A DNA stretch of 52,176 bases, from NCBI RefSeq assembly GCF_000420085.1, contig NZ_ATUG01000004.1, positions 1 through 52,176 on the forward strand, in the 5' to 3' direction. The notes under the pieces are model-generated. The model was given only the letters and a program-made list of their open reading frames with translations, searched no databases and was not told the DNA's origin. Both the position numbers and the translations under genes were made by a program. This document shows positions 5,801-15,584 of this stretch, in pieces. Source of the stretch: Desulfospira joergensenii DSM 10085. GTDB lineage: Bacteria > Desulfobacterota > Desulfobacteria > Desulfobacterales > Desulfobacteraceae. Each line of letters opens with the position of its first letter. Within the stretch, counting starts at the first letter, position 1.

Positions 5801-8199
5801 TATCTTTTAGCCCCCCTCTGTTTGTTTCTCTGTTTTTTGGTCTTATCGCCTTTATCCTGGGCCTTGGCAGCTTTGCCGCCGCCTTTTCGTTTGTTTTCTT
5901 TGAATTCAAACTCTATCTTGCCACCCCTCAAAACCAGATATGCAGAAAAGCTTTTTCCTTTTGAACTTGTAAAACCGCTGATATAACCGGTTTTACCGGT
6001 TTCTATCAGTTGTTTGACCTGGGCCATGGTCAAGGTTTTCCCGGCGATTTCCTTCCAAATGACAAACTTGCAGCCCTCTTTATATTCGGAGCAGCCGAAA
6101 GCCTTTTTGTTTTCAAAGATGTGGCCTTTCTTGCACTCCGGGCAAAGGATTTTCTCAGACTCAAAAACCGCTTTTCCCTCTTTGAGGACTAGATAGGCGG
6201 AGAAGTTTTTTCCCTCTTGGCTTTTAAAGCCCGTGATAAGACCGGTCCTGCCGTTGGCAAGAAGTTGTTTGACCATTTCCGACGTGATGGTTTTTCCAGA
6301 TCTGTTTTTCCAAACAACAAATTTACAGCCGTCTTTATAGGCCGTGCAGCCGAAACCTTTTGAGCCTTCTACAATTTCTCCCTGGCCGCAGACAGGACAA
6401 ACACCAAAGGATACCCGTTCAATTTTTTTGCTCTTGGCAACCTGGGGCATTAGCTCTTTGATAAAGTCTGAAATTTCCCGGTTAAAATCGTCCGGGCTGT
6501 ATTCGCCTTGCTCAATGAGCTTTAATTTTTGTTCCCATTCGCCAGTCAATTCCGGGCTTTTCAGCTTGTCGATTTCCGACAAAATCCGATCAATGCCTTT
6601 TTGTGTAGGAACAAAATTCTTTTTTTCCCGGACCATGTAGCCGATGGTCAACAGCTTTTCTATTATGTGGCCCCTGGTTGCTGATGTTCCTATCCCGTTT
6701 TCTTTCATGTGCTGCGATAGTTCTTTATCATCCACCAATTTTCCGGCTGCTTTCATCTGTTTCAGCAATGACGCATCATTAAACCTAGCCGGGGGCTTAG
6801 TTTGTTTTTTCTCCAGGGCCATTTTTTTCAATTCTACGGCCTGGCCGTCATCCAGGGCGGGGAGAGTTTCTACTTTCTCTTTGGCTTTGTTCACCTGGAG
6901 GGCTGCTTTCCATCCGAGATCTTTTGTCACGGCTCCGGTGGCCCTAAAGGTATGCCCTTCAATATCAAGGTCAACTTTCGTATTTTCCGTGATACAATCC
7001 GGCAGGAAAATAGAAACAAACCTTTCACAGATCAAAAGAAAAATGTTTCTTTCGTCCCGGGTCAGACTGTCAATGTCTGCCGCTTCTCCCGTGGGGATAA
7101 TGGCGTGGTGGTCCGTCAGCTTTTTATCATCCACATAACCTTTTCCCAGGGTAAGGCCGTCCTCGATCCTTTCCATAGCCGAATCCTTGACGGACTCATA
7201 AAGCCCGGGAAGGCTTTTGACAATATCCGGAAGGCCGTCCACCATATCGGAGCTTAAATGATTGCTCTCTGTTCGGGGGTAGGAAATCAATTTCTTTGTT
7301 TCATACAGCCCTTGGGCAATTTTCAAAGTTTGCGCTGCCGTCAGACCAAAGGTTTTGTTGGCATCCACCTGGAGCGTTAAAAGGCTGTAAAGGCTAGGGG
7401 CTTTTTGCTTGTTCTCTTTAACGTCCTTGCCGATGACCTGGGAGGACTTGACATCTTTGATGGATTCAAAGATTTTCTCCGCCGCCTTTTGGTCCTCAAT
7501 GCCGTGTTTTCCCTCGGCATTGACATATTTTGCCTTAAAGCCGTCTTTGGCTTCGGCCAGAATTTCATAATAAAAATTTGTCTTGAAATTCTTAATATCC
7601 AATTCCCTTTGAACCACCATTGCAAGCGTGGGAGTCTGTACCCTGCCGGTTGTGGTTTTCATTGAGTTATGGATAGAATACGCAATAGAAAAATTTAGGC
7701 CCACAAGAAGGTCCGCCTTTGCCCGGCACATGGCCGCAGCCGCCAGGCTGTCATAATCTTCCCCGGGTTTCAAAGCGTTAAACCCTTCTTTAATGGCCTT
7801 TTCGGTCAGGCTGGAGATCCAAAGCCGCTTTATTGGCTTAGTGCATCCGGCTTGATCATAGATCAGCCTGAAAATATGCTCCCCTTCCCTTCCGGCATCC
7901 GTGGCACATATGATTTCATTCGTGTCCGGATCATTGATCAGGCTTTCAATGACGGCGAATTGCTTTTCTTTGTCCGGGTCCACTGAAAAGGACCAGTTTT
8001 CCGGAACAATGGGGAGATCAGAAAGCATTAAATCCCTACGGCCCATATCCTCGGGCCTGTCCATCTGGACAAGATGACCGATTGCCCAGGTCACGGCGTA
8101 GCCGTTACCGTTCATGTATCCATTATGCTTTTCCGTGCAGCCCAATACTTTGGCATAGTCCCTGCCTTGACTCGGTTTCTCTGCAATTACAACTTTCAT
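5800..8199 (-). CDS. topB: Type IA DNA topoisomerase (TopB/topoisomerase III-like)
   Basis: This 799-residue enzyme cuts and passes single DNA strands and probably decatenates or relaxes DNA during plasmid transfer or replication. The Toprim domain lies at the start (VVIAEKPSQ, residues 3-11; acidic motif TDAGREGE, 100-107). The catalytic tyrosine is in ISYPRTES (about Y307). The C-terminus carries two successive cysteine-containing topoisomerase repeats, each with a CPxC pair, FGC, and an SAYLVLK-type ending (about residues 615-770), then a basic tail. Plasmid-borne topB-like genes are known from broad-host-range conjugative elements. It is coupled to the downstream repeat protein and one base from the MORN-like gene. 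Confidence 0.93.
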   Translation of the reverse strand: MKVVIAEKPSQGRDYAKVLGCTEKHNGYMNGNGYAVTWAIGHLVQMDRPEDMGRRDLMLSDLPIVPENWSFSVDPDKEKQFAVIESLINDPDTNEIICATDAGREGEHIFRLIYDQAGCTKPIKRLWISSLTEKAIKEGFNALKPGEDYDSLAAAAMCRAKADLLVGLNFSIAYSIHNSMKTTTGRVQTPTLAMVVQRELDIKNFKTNFYYEILAEAKDGFKAKYVNAEGKHGIEDQKAAEKIFESIKDVKSSQVIGKDVKENKQKAPSLYSLLTLQVDANKTFGLTAAQTLKIAQGLYETKKLISYPRTESNHLSSDMVDGLPDIVKSLPGLYESVKDSAMERIEDGLTLGKGYVDDKKLTDHHAIIPTGEAADIDSLTRDERNIFLLICERFVSIFLPDCITENTKVDLDIEGHTFRATGAVTKDLGWKAALQVNKAKEKVETLPALDDGQAVELKKMALEKKQTKPPARFNDASLLKQMKAAGKLVDDKELSQHMKENGIGTSATRGHIIEKLLTIGYMVREKKNFVPTQKGIDRILSEIDKLKSPELTGEWEQKLKLIEQGEYSPDDFNREISDFIKELMPQVAKSKKIERVSFGVCPVCGQGEIVEGSKGFGCTAYKDGCKFVVWKNRSGKTITSEMVKQLLANGRTGLITGFKSQEGKNFSAYLVLKEGKAVFESEKILCPECKKGHIFENKKAFGCSEYKEGCKFVIWKEIAGKTLTMAQVKQLIETGKTGYISGFTSSKGKSFSAYLVLRGGKIEFEFKENKRKGGGKAAKAQDKGDKTKKQRNKQRGAKR

Positions 8200-8200
8200 A

Positions 8201-8476
8201 TTACGCTCTCCTTTTAAAGTAGCTTCGACCGTAAAAATTGCCGTTCAGCCAATTTTCGGCGCAAATCACATTGCCTTGTTCATCATATTGTTTAATCGCC
8301 GGGCCGATGTCATTATGGCGTAGCCCATCTTTGAACCATGCTTCATAAACGGGATGTCTCCCGGAAAATTTTATTTGAGCCGGTCCATCTTCTCTATGGA
8401 GCAGATGATTTTTCAAATGGAGTTCCATCCGTTTTTCACCCCGACAATAAATTTTACTGACCCGTCCGTTTTTCAT
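8201..8476 (-). CDS. Small MORN-like repeat protein (91 aa)
   Basis: Two short motifs of the type HREDGPA and HNDIGPA, separated by an aromatic YEAWFKDG stretch, resemble the repeats of MORN/YwqK-like small proteins. The start overlaps the virD4 stop by four bases (ATGA), so it is translated with the coupling protein. No export signal is visible. Function is unknown; position suggests an accessory factor of the transfer system or a passenger gene. Confidence 0.65.
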   Translation of the reverse strand: MKNGRVSKIYCRGEKRMELHLKNHLLHREDGPAQIKFSGRHPVYEAWFKDGLRHNDIGPAIKQYDEQGNVICAENWLNGNFYGRSYFKRRA

Positions 8477-10380
8477 AGCCAGGCACCCGCTTCCTGTTCA
8501 TCTTCGTCCGTGGAGTCTGCGGAATCATCTTCCGGATGAATTCCGTCTAGGATTTCGTCAAGCGGTATACCTTCCGGCAAACCTTCAATTTCGATCTCTT
8601 CAATATCAATTTCGTCTGCCGGATCTCCCGGAGGATCGTCACCGCCCTGCCCTGCTTCGGTATCCGGATCGCTTTCCGGAATTTCAAGCGACCCCTGGCC
8701 CTCACCATCATTTTTAATGGTGACGGGTTCCGGCTTTTCTTCCTCCAGGGCGGGGGCCTGGCTATGTTCGATTGAAAGGTCTTGATAATTCACATCTTCA
8801 ACATATTTTTTTAAGACAGAATCCTTAAACCAAAAAGCCGCCTTGGTTTTTATTGGGGTTTTAAAATGGCCTTGGGTTAAAATCAGAATAGTACCAAAGG
8901 ACATACTCATGATGTCTTGAGCTGTCATTAATTTATAACCCTCTTTGGAAATATTCTTAGGACGAAAAAATCCCCTCCCGGAATGGCTTTCACTTATTTT
9001 ATCCCGGGTCAAGTCACCTATCTCTTTTGATATTTCTTCGGCAAACCCGTGATCATTTTGCGTGAAATAGACATGATAAGCACAGGTGTTCAAAAGTTCT
9101 TTCGCGTCTTCTTTTCCATAGATTTTTTCCACCTGGCCGGGGGATTGCCAAATGAAAACCGCATTGAATTTGTATGACCGGCCAATTGCTGGCATATTAA
9201 TGATTTCTTGCATCCTTGCGATTCTGGCCGCTTCATCAATTATGGCAGTCACCGGCAACTCTCCTTTAACCGGCTCATGGTCCAACATCGTGTTATTGCA
9301 GGTTTCAAAAAATAGAGCCAACAAGCTTTTTAGGCGGGTTTGATCGTTATTTTTAACGGTCAAATAAATAGTGGTTCGCTCCGTCCTTAAATCTTTCAAT
9401 GCGAAATCACTCCCTGAAAAATTTTCTGCTACCCGGGTATCAAAGAAAACAGAAAGGTTTGTTTTGAACGTTGAAACGATGGAACCAAACTCCCCCTCAG
9501 GCGTGTTCATAAGGCCGTTCCCTTCAAACCGCACCCTTTCCGGAAAGTTTTGACTGTTTTTATATTCATCCTGAATCTCTGCGATTGCCGCTTTAATATC
9601 TTCGGTCTGAAAAGGTTCCCGCAGCACTTTGGGTAAAGTCGTTTCTCCGTCCCGGTAAATCAGATACAACGCCCAAAACATGAAAAAACTCCGCCCTGCT
9701 TTGGGCCAGTGTTCCCCCGGATTTTTTGGATTGTCCGGAATAACGGTATTTGCTACCCGATCAACAATGACCTCGATATCTGCCCAAACGTCCGGGAGTT
9801 CTTTTTTAGAAAGCGGATTCCATTGGTCCGAACCCTTTTCCCCTGGGGAGAATTTGATCACCTTTGAAAATTCCTCCCTGCGTTTGCGGGTCTTGGCGTA
9901 TAACTCCCCTTTTGGATCGTGAACTATCATGGAATTTGAACAAGAGATTAGACAGGGAATAACAATTGCCGCCGTTTTACCTGTTCCTGGAGGGGCGTAT
10001 ACGTTCACGGACAAAGGGGCGTTTGTTCTGATATATTTTCCGCCCTTCACGGCCAAAATCAGGCCCGTATCATCTAACAGTTCCATTTTTTTGATTTCTT
10101 TATCCGTGGCAAAATGCGCTTTCCCGTATATCCCACTTTTGCTCCGGAAAGGATTGAAAATCGGCACAAAGGCCGCAAGGCCTAGGGCCGCTAAAAAAGT
10201 ATAATTGTACCAATCCGGAAAGGGAAAACTGAGTTTTTTTAATGCGAGAAACGGGGCGTTCCAATAAATATTTTCCAAGGAAATTGGAATTTCACCGAAC
10301 CAGACCACCCCGGCCCAAAAAATCAGATAAAAAACAAGAATCGTTGAAAGATCCGTCAAATTACAAAATGCTTTTTTCAT
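8473..10380 (-). CDS. virD4: Type IV coupling protein VirD4/TraG
   Basis: The 635-residue membrane ATPase recruits the relaxase-DNA complex to the secretion channel. Two N-terminal membrane segments (about residues 11-28 and 59-77) precede the nucleotide-binding domain. Walker A is YAPPGTGKT (128-136) and Walker B is AIIDEA (379-384); the QSPGQ motif follows near residue 412. The last 100 residues are very acidic (many D/E), an unusual tail that might contact the relaxosome. The gene is directly coupled to virB11 upstream and to the small MORN-like gene downstream. Confidence 0.95.
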   Translation of the reverse strand: MKKAFCNLTDLSTILVFYLIFWAGVVWFGEIPISLENIYWNAPFLALKKLSFPFPDWYNYTFLAALGLAAFVPIFNPFRSKSGIYGKAHFATDKEIKKMELLDDTGLILAVKGGKYIRTNAPLSVNVYAPPGTGKTAAIVIPCLISCSNSMIVHDPKGELYAKTRKRREEFSKVIKFSPGEKGSDQWNPLSKKELPDVWADIEVIVDRVANTVIPDNPKNPGEHWPKAGRSFFMFWALYLIYRDGETTLPKVLREPFQTEDIKAAIAEIQDEYKNSQNFPERVRFEGNGLMNTPEGEFGSIVSTFKTNLSVFFDTRVAENFSGSDFALKDLRTERTTIYLTVKNNDQTRLKSLLALFFETCNNTMLDHEPVKGELPVTAIIDEAARIARMQEIINMPAIGRSYKFNAVFIWQSPGQVEKIYGKEDAKELLNTCAYHVYFTQNDHGFAEEISKEIGDLTRDKISESHSGRGFFRPKNISKEGYKLMTAQDIMSMSFGTILILTQGHFKTPIKTKAAFWFKDSVLKKYVEDVNYQDLSIEHSQAPALEEEKPEPVTIKNDGEGQGSLEIPESDPDTEAGQGGDDPPGDPADEIDIEEIEIEGLPEGIPLDEILDGIHPEDDSADSTDEDEQEAGAWL

Positions 10381-11351
10381 TATGCCACCTTTATGTATTC
10401 TGCATTGGCTTGAAAAGACCGTCTGTTTTTTCTTTCGATATACACCACAATATCGATTGCTTTTTTCGCATAATCCGCTATGACTTCCGGCCTGGCTTGG
10501 TTGCCAGACATTTGAATGTTTGTCACAAGAGCGTCTATACTTTGAGAAATGCCGTTTGCATGAACGGTTGCCAAAGATCCACCGTGACCAGTGTTCAAAA
10601 TCCGCAGGAAAGGAAAGGTGTTTTTTGTGTCTAGCTCACCCATAAGGATACGATCAGGCCGCATACGAGTGGCGGCATTAATAATATCCTCATAGCTAAT
10701 TTGTGCGATATCAGAACCAGTTTTACTTTTTAGCCAACGACATTGATTCGGTTGATCAACAACCAATTCCTTTGTGTCCTCAATCACGATCACCCGGTTA
10801 TCCTCCGGAATATACCGGATGATTGAATTTAATAGCGTAGTTTTACCGGAGGAAGTACCACCGACCACAAGAATGGTTTTACCCATCCTAATGGCCGTTT
10901 TTAATTCTGCAAGATCCACCTTTGACATTGTTTCTTTTGCGGTTTTTGCCGCTTCTTTTTCTGTCTTTGGTGTATATGCTTTAAATTCATCATCTGATGA
11001 TGACATATAAGACTCTAGCTCAAACCGTTGGGCTTGAGCGATTCTTATGGCGATGTTAATTCCGGATTCTGCTAAACCGGCACCGACTACCTGAATACGA
11101 TACCCATATTCAGGTAAACTTGTTGCTAAAAAAGGCGTGATTTCATCGAATTTCTGGCCCCGGACAGTGGCCAGGACTTTTGCCATATTATTTAAAGCCG
11201 AAAACGTCAGCTTTGAGTCATTTTTTACCTGCCAACCGTCCAGGGTTTCAAGCCAGATTTCACCGGGTTTGTTGATACAAAGCTCAACAACGTCCTTTTG
11301 CTTAAAATACTTCTCCAAAATCTTGATATGCTGCTTTAATAGTGCGCTCAT
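10380..11351 (-). CDS. virB11: VirB11 secretion ATPase
   Basis: This hexameric AAA-type traffic ATPase powers pilus assembly and substrate transfer at the inner membrane. Walker A is GGTSSGKTT (about 164-172). Asp-box and Walker B equivalents lie in VIVIEDTKELV and RPDRILMGEL, and the His box in GHGGSLATVHANG. I chose ATG at 11351, which starts MSALLKQ just after the previous stop; an in-frame ATG at 11369 would overlap the upstream gene by 16 bases. The stop overlaps the virD4 start. Confidence 0.95.
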   Translation of the reverse strand: MSALLKQHIKILEKYFKQKDVVELCINKPGEIWLETLDGWQVKNDSKLTFSALNNMAKVLATVRGQKFDEITPFLATSLPEYGYRIQVVGAGLAESGINIAIRIAQAQRFELESYMSSSDDEFKAYTPKTEKEAAKTAKETMSKVDLAELKTAIRMGKTILVVGGTSSGKTTLLNSIIRYIPEDNRVIVIEDTKELVVDQPNQCRWLKSKTGSDIAQISYEDIINAATRMRPDRILMGELDTKNTFPFLRILNTGHGGSLATVHANGISQSIDALVTNIQMSGNQARPEVIADYAKKAIDIVVYIERKNRRSFQANAEYIKVA

Positions 11352-11353
11352 GT

Positions 11354-13537
11354 CTACGGCTGGCCCCAATAAATAGTTCCGTCACCACGACGATATTGAT
11401 TGACGTTGTACGTAATCTTGCAATAGCCCGGAGCCCCGGCCCCACCAGACTTGTTCACAGCACCGCCACAAGCACCGCCGCCACCAGCACCATAACCAAG
11501 TCCACCAGCCCCCCCCATGGGGACAGCAATCGGCTGGTAGTTATCTGTATAATTCGCCCCGGCCTTTGCCAAAGCAGCGGAACCATACCCATTTGCACCC
11601 TTTCCTCCATTGGAAACACTATATTTAAATCCATACCCATTCCCCCCTTTTGCTCCTTTGGTATAATCAGCAGTAACATAGCTTCCAAAATAGGAATTTT
11701 GATTACTATTACCGATAGTAACAGCAATCTTTTCGCCAGGGGTTACAGTTACCGTCTTAGTAACTTGCTGACCGGCTCCTCCTCCGCCGCCGCCGCCACA
11801 GCACCAACCTGGTTCTCCATCAGCCGTACCACCATCAAGACCTCCATTTCCATATCCTTTTTTGTGACTATTACCGCCACGGCCACCGCCAGCAATAAGG
11901 AAAACGGTAACTGACTTAACTCCCACTGGAACCGTCCAGTTTTGTGTTGATTTTATTACTTTTGTACGGGTTTCAGTGCTCATATAAAGATAGGGGACCG
12001 CCGCCCCCCGGGCTTGGCATGGAGCAAGTTCCATCGTCCCATCATCAGGCGTTTCAATGATGGTTCTGGACATAGTGGTGGTGCTTAAAGTTGAATCGTC
12101 ATTTTCAACCCCACAACTTTCTGTATTATAAATGTGAGGAAATGACGTAACTGTACTACGGGTACACTCCGTCAAATAAACGGGTTGATTGTTATCATCG
12201 AGATAATAATCTTTTGTTCTGTAATAGCTTTGCCCTGAGACAAAATCATGCTCATATTTTTGGTCGCAATACGCCTCGTATAAATCTTTTACTCCGCCGT
12301 CTACAGCCCGACATTCGCTAGCGTATTCTATTGTACCGTCATCAAGTTTATAGGCTGTTCGATTATAAAGCGTGGCGGTATTATTAACCTTGTCGATGTA
12401 TGGGCTACAAGTGGCATCCGTCAAAAAATGAGCATATGCCTTGTCACTGTCGATACAGGCGGTAATTTGAGTTTCTTCACCGGCGTTATCCATATAGAAA
12501 AGCTTTTCCTGGATAATGGATTTTCCGGCTACAAAATCATGCCGAATCCCGCACCCATCCGTTATGCCGTAAATATCATAGGATTTTTGAAAGTCGTTTG
12601 AACAATTCGTCACCGAAATAAACTCACCGTCTACTTCGGCAAATTCTCTATATTGTTCATACGCCTTTTTATTTTCGTAATCGTAAATTATCGTACATGG
12701 CTCACCATATTCTTTTTGAATTTCAACATAACCCCCTTGATCCTCACAGGCCCCGGTTTCAACGGCCTTTCCTGTTTCGTCTGTACCGACCGGTCTAGCT
12801 TGACGGTAAACCCGTCCATCCTCTTGGGACACACGGGGGGAACAATCCTCCCAAGTGGTGGTTATAAGGTTGGTAGAAAAATCATCGGGAGAAGATAAGG
12901 ACGAACCATAATCCCCACCAGATCCGGAACTATATCCCCCGCTATCACCTGTTGAAGAAAGGCCGTTTTCTTCCTCTTCCTCTTCCTTTTCTTCAAGGAT
13001 ATGTTTCGGGCTTTCTTTTTTTGTCTTTTCTTTGAGTTCAAGAAACTTGTCAATTAGCCCTTGCAAATCACCTGTAGCCGTGACAACGGTGCCGGGCTCC
13101 ACTTGTAAATCTGTTGTCCGAAACTGAGAGCTTAAAGGATTGTCAAGATTGTCCGTCAGGGTTTCGTTATTGCCAGCCGGGATACCAATAGAATGCCATT
13201 CTATAAACATTCGTGTAGATTGATCCGCTAAAGGTTCATGCTTTACCCGTCCGTATAGCTGCACTTCGGCCAACCCTATTTTAACCGCTTCCGGTGAAAG
13301 TTCGGTAAGCATTGAACCGGTATCAGCGGTTATCTTTTTCTTAATTTGATTCAGCAAATTAAGCTTTACCACTGTTTCCCCGTTCTGGTTCTGGCCTTCC
13401 GTCTGGATCTGGTTCTCTGTTTGTTGTATGGCTTTCGCTTCCAGGTTTTCTCCGGGAACAATGAGACAAGCCACCACCAGGCCAACAACCAAGACGGCCA
13501 GGGCGGTATAAAGTTTTTTTCCTTTTTCAGCGTTCAT
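11354..13537 (-). CDS. Large exported cysteine-repeat, glycine-rich protein, candidate pilus-tip adhesin
   Basis: The 727-residue protein has one N-terminal membrane segment or signal anchor (about residues 9-28), then an acidic serine/glycine linker (about 185-215). From about 230 to 510 come about six diverged modules of 45-60 residues, each with paired cysteines and a Y.LDDG.IEYASEC-like end. The C-terminal third is extremely glycine-rich, with GGGGGGG and GGAGG runs like phage tail-tip or fibre glycine-rich domains. It is inserted between virB10 and virB11, a place with no standard VirB subunit. A surface-exposed recognition role, such as a mating-pair tip adhesin, is inference. Confidence 0.7.
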   Translation of the reverse strand: MNAEKGKKLYTALAVLVVGLVVACLIVPGENLEAKAIQQTENQIQTEGQNQNGETVVKLNLLNQIKKKITADTGSMLTELSPEAVKIGLAEVQLYGRVKHEPLADQSTRMFIEWHSIGIPAGNNETLTDNLDNPLSSQFRTTDLQVEPGTVVTATGDLQGLIDKFLELKEKTKKESPKHILEEKEEEEEENGLSSTGDSGGYSSGSGGDYGSSLSSPDDFSTNLITTTWEDCSPRVSQEDGRVYRQARPVGTDETGKAVETGACEDQGGYVEIQKEYGEPCTIIYDYENKKAYEQYREFAEVDGEFISVTNCSNDFQKSYDIYGITDGCGIRHDFVAGKSIIQEKLFYMDNAGEETQITACIDSDKAYAHFLTDATCSPYIDKVNNTATLYNRTAYKLDDGTIEYASECRAVDGGVKDLYEAYCDQKYEHDFVSGQSYYRTKDYYLDDNNQPVYLTECTRSTVTSFPHIYNTESCGVENDDSTLSTTTMSRTIIETPDDGTMELAPCQARGAAVPYLYMSTETRTKVIKSTQNWTVPVGVKSVTVFLIAGGGRGGNSHKKGYGNGGLDGGTADGEPGWCCGGGGGGGAGQQVTKTVTVTPGEKIAVTIGNSNQNSYFGSYVTADYTKGAKGGNGYGFKYSVSNGGKGANGYGSAALAKAGANYTDNYQPIAVPMGGAGGLGYGAGGGGACGGAVNKSGGAGAPGYCKITYNVNQYRRGDGTIYWGQP

Positions 13538-13539
13538 AT

Positions 13540-14637
13540 TTATGTCTCCTTTGGTAATACAATGACTTCATTAGGCTTTAACTGCTTAAACCAAATGTCT
13601 TTTGAAGGGCTGATCAAGATCCGAGATCCAACGGGAATAGTGACCTTTGGTTTGATTTCGATATGTTCTTCAAGAATCGTTTTCGCAAGGCTGCTTTGTT
13701 CCTTACCGAACGACTCAATAACAATTTGCTGATTTTCATTTTTAACCGGCATGGAATAGGTCGTTGCAGCCGTAAAAAGTGAAACTAAAAGGCTCATGCC
13801 GTACCGTTCCAAATAACGCCGGTCAACCTCGCCGGTAATCCCGGCCCGGCCCATGGAATCGGCCATTTCTGCGTCGCCTACATGAATATTGATTCCGGAC
13901 GGGGTTATCATCCTGGACCAGATAATTGAAAGGCGTTCGTCACCCACTTTTTTAAGGGGTTTATACCGCCCGATTGCTTTTGTTCCTGCCGGGATCAAAA
14001 TATTCCGGCCATGGGCGGAATAAACGTGCTGCTCAATTTGGGCAACGACTTTACCGGCTAACTCGGAATTTATTTCCGGCACTATGATTGCCGAAATAAA
14101 CCGATCCGCTGTTAAGACCCGGCTCATATCAATGGGCAAACTGGCATCGGTTTTAGGCTCTTTCCATTTTCCGGTAACTTCGGTTTTAATATCAGACGTA
14201 ATTTTAGCCTTGGTGCTTTTTACGTTAATTGCAACCGCAGCCCGGCGACGGTTATTAATCGCCTTTTCCCGTCTGTCATCCACCACGACCATGGGCCGCA
14301 CAGGAAACAAATCTTTTGCCTTGGGTTTGGGGGCCGGTTTAGGTTTAGGTTTGGGAACCGGTTTCGGTGTAACGTCCTTAAAAACGATCTTTTCCACTAT
14401 CTTTTCCTTCGGTGGCGGCGGAGGTGGAGGCGGAGGATCTTGGGTTTTGAAAAAATCCGGGTCAATCTCTTGGGCAACAAAAATTTGTTGCCGTTGTTCT
14501 TCCTGGACCTTGCTGTTTTTTTTTGAATAAACGAAAAAGCCGCCCACGGCTCCGACAATAAGAACAAGACCAACAAAAAAGAACGCCTCTTTTTTCCAGT
14601 TCATTCCCGGTTTTTTAATGTCTATGTCTTTAGCCAT
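13540..14637 (-). CDS. virB10: VirB10/TrbI-like channel scaffold
   Basis: VirB10 spans inner and outer membranes and transmits energy from the ATPases. The 365-residue protein has a cytoplasmic N-terminus, one membrane segment (about 17-34), a proline-rich periplasmic stretch (nine prolines in a row near residue 70, then KPKPKP repeats), and the C-terminal TrbI domain with LIPAGTKAIG and GMSLLVSLFTA. Length and domain order are typical. It is coupled to virB9 upstream and lies three bases before the glycine-rich gene. Confidence 0.95.
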   Translation of the reverse strand: MAKDIDIKKPGMNWKKEAFFFVGLVLIVGAVGGFFVYSKKNSKVQEEQRQQIFVAQEIDPDFFKTQDPPPPPPPPPKEKIVEKIVFKDVTPKPVPKPKPKPAPKPKAKDLFPVRPMVVVDDRREKAINNRRRAAVAINVKSTKAKITSDIKTEVTGKWKEPKTDASLPIDMSRVLTADRFISAIIVPEINSELAGKVVAQIEQHVYSAHGRNILIPAGTKAIGRYKPLKKVGDERLSIIWSRMITPSGINIHVGDAEMADSMGRAGITGEVDRRYLERYGMSLLVSLFTAATTYSMPVKNENQQIVIESFGKEQSSLAKTILEEHIEIKPKVTIPVGSRILISPSKDIWFKQLKPNEVIVLPKET

Positions 14638-15584
14638 TATTCAACCTGTTTCCAAATACAGTAATGGGCCTCTCCGCTTCTCAGGGTCCATTTGTCGTTT
14701 ACGGCCTCGGCCACGATATAACCGCCCTGTATTCTGGAATTAACCGGAGTGTCGTATCCGTCCACGACCCTGTAAACCGTTGGAAGATTTTTAACCCTGT
14801 TCATGTTCCCGTGGCCGAATTGAAAAAAGGTAAAATATCCGTCATCGAAAACCTGGAGGGGTTTTATTTTTTCCTCTCCGCCCTTGTAGATATAGGCAAA
14901 GGAAAGTTTTTCCGGAGATATCTTGGTCGGCAAAGAATCTAAATATTCATTCTTCCCAAAATCTCCGCCTTTCTTCGCCTCTTCTTCTGCCATCTCTTTT
15001 TCTTCAAGGGCTTTTTTCTCCGCTTCCTGGGATCTTAATTCCCGGTCCCTCATTTCCATTTCCGTGGCAGGATCTTCAATATAAGTAACCAGGGACGGCA
15101 TATAGGTCGATTTAACGGAATCGTTTCTAAGGTAAAAAGAATAGATGTTCCCGGATTCCCCGTGAACAATCAGATTTGTATCAGCCCCGTGATATTTAGC
15201 GTAAACGTCAAAAACATTGGTTAAGACCTGGTTTTTATCGCTTAACGGGGCAAACGTGAAATTATGCTTGTCAAATAAAGAGTAACCGGCGATTCTTTCC
15301 CCCCTGGGTAAAACCACGGTCGAACCCATAAATTCCCTTAATCGAATTTTATATGTGACATCCGGGTCATAGGGAAAACGTTTAACATTGGCCCTTGGGT
15401 CGCTTTTGTCAAAAGCAGCCTGAACCGCTTTTAGATTCGCATCATCCCGCATGGGGCGATTTGGGATATCACCAGCGTCAACAGCTTTGCCGGTGCTTGC
15501 TTCGTCAACGATCCCACAAAAGCCGCTACCCTGGAGTATGCCCAGGGCGAATATAATCAAAATTATTATTTTCGAAATTTTCAA
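14637..15584 (-). CDS. virB9: VirB9/TrbG-like outer-membrane core protein
   Basis: A 315-residue periplasmic protein forms the outer core of the channel with VirB7 and VirB10. The signal peptide is residues 1-23. The N-terminal domain contains VYAKYHGADTNLIVH, a charged helix follows (about 180-210, rich in E and K), and the C-terminal CagX-like domain includes LSFAYIYKG and PTVYRVVDG. It overlaps virB8 by four bases and virB10 by one, so the three are coupled. Confidence 0.92.
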   Translation of the reverse strand: MKISKIIILIIFALGILQGSGFCGIVDEASTGKAVDAGDIPNRPMRDDANLKAVQAAFDKSDPRANVKRFPYDPDVTYKIRLREFMGSTVVLPRGERIAGYSLFDKHNFTFAPLSDKNQVLTNVFDVYAKYHGADTNLIVHGESGNIYSFYLRNDSVKSTYMPSLVTYIEDPATEMEMRDRELRSQEAEKKALEEKEMAEEEAKKGGDFGKNEYLDSLPTKISPEKLSFAYIYKGGEEKIKPLQVFDDGYFTFFQFGHGNMNRVKNLPTVYRVVDGYDTPVNSRIQGGYIVAEAVNDKWTLRSGEAHYCIWKQVE

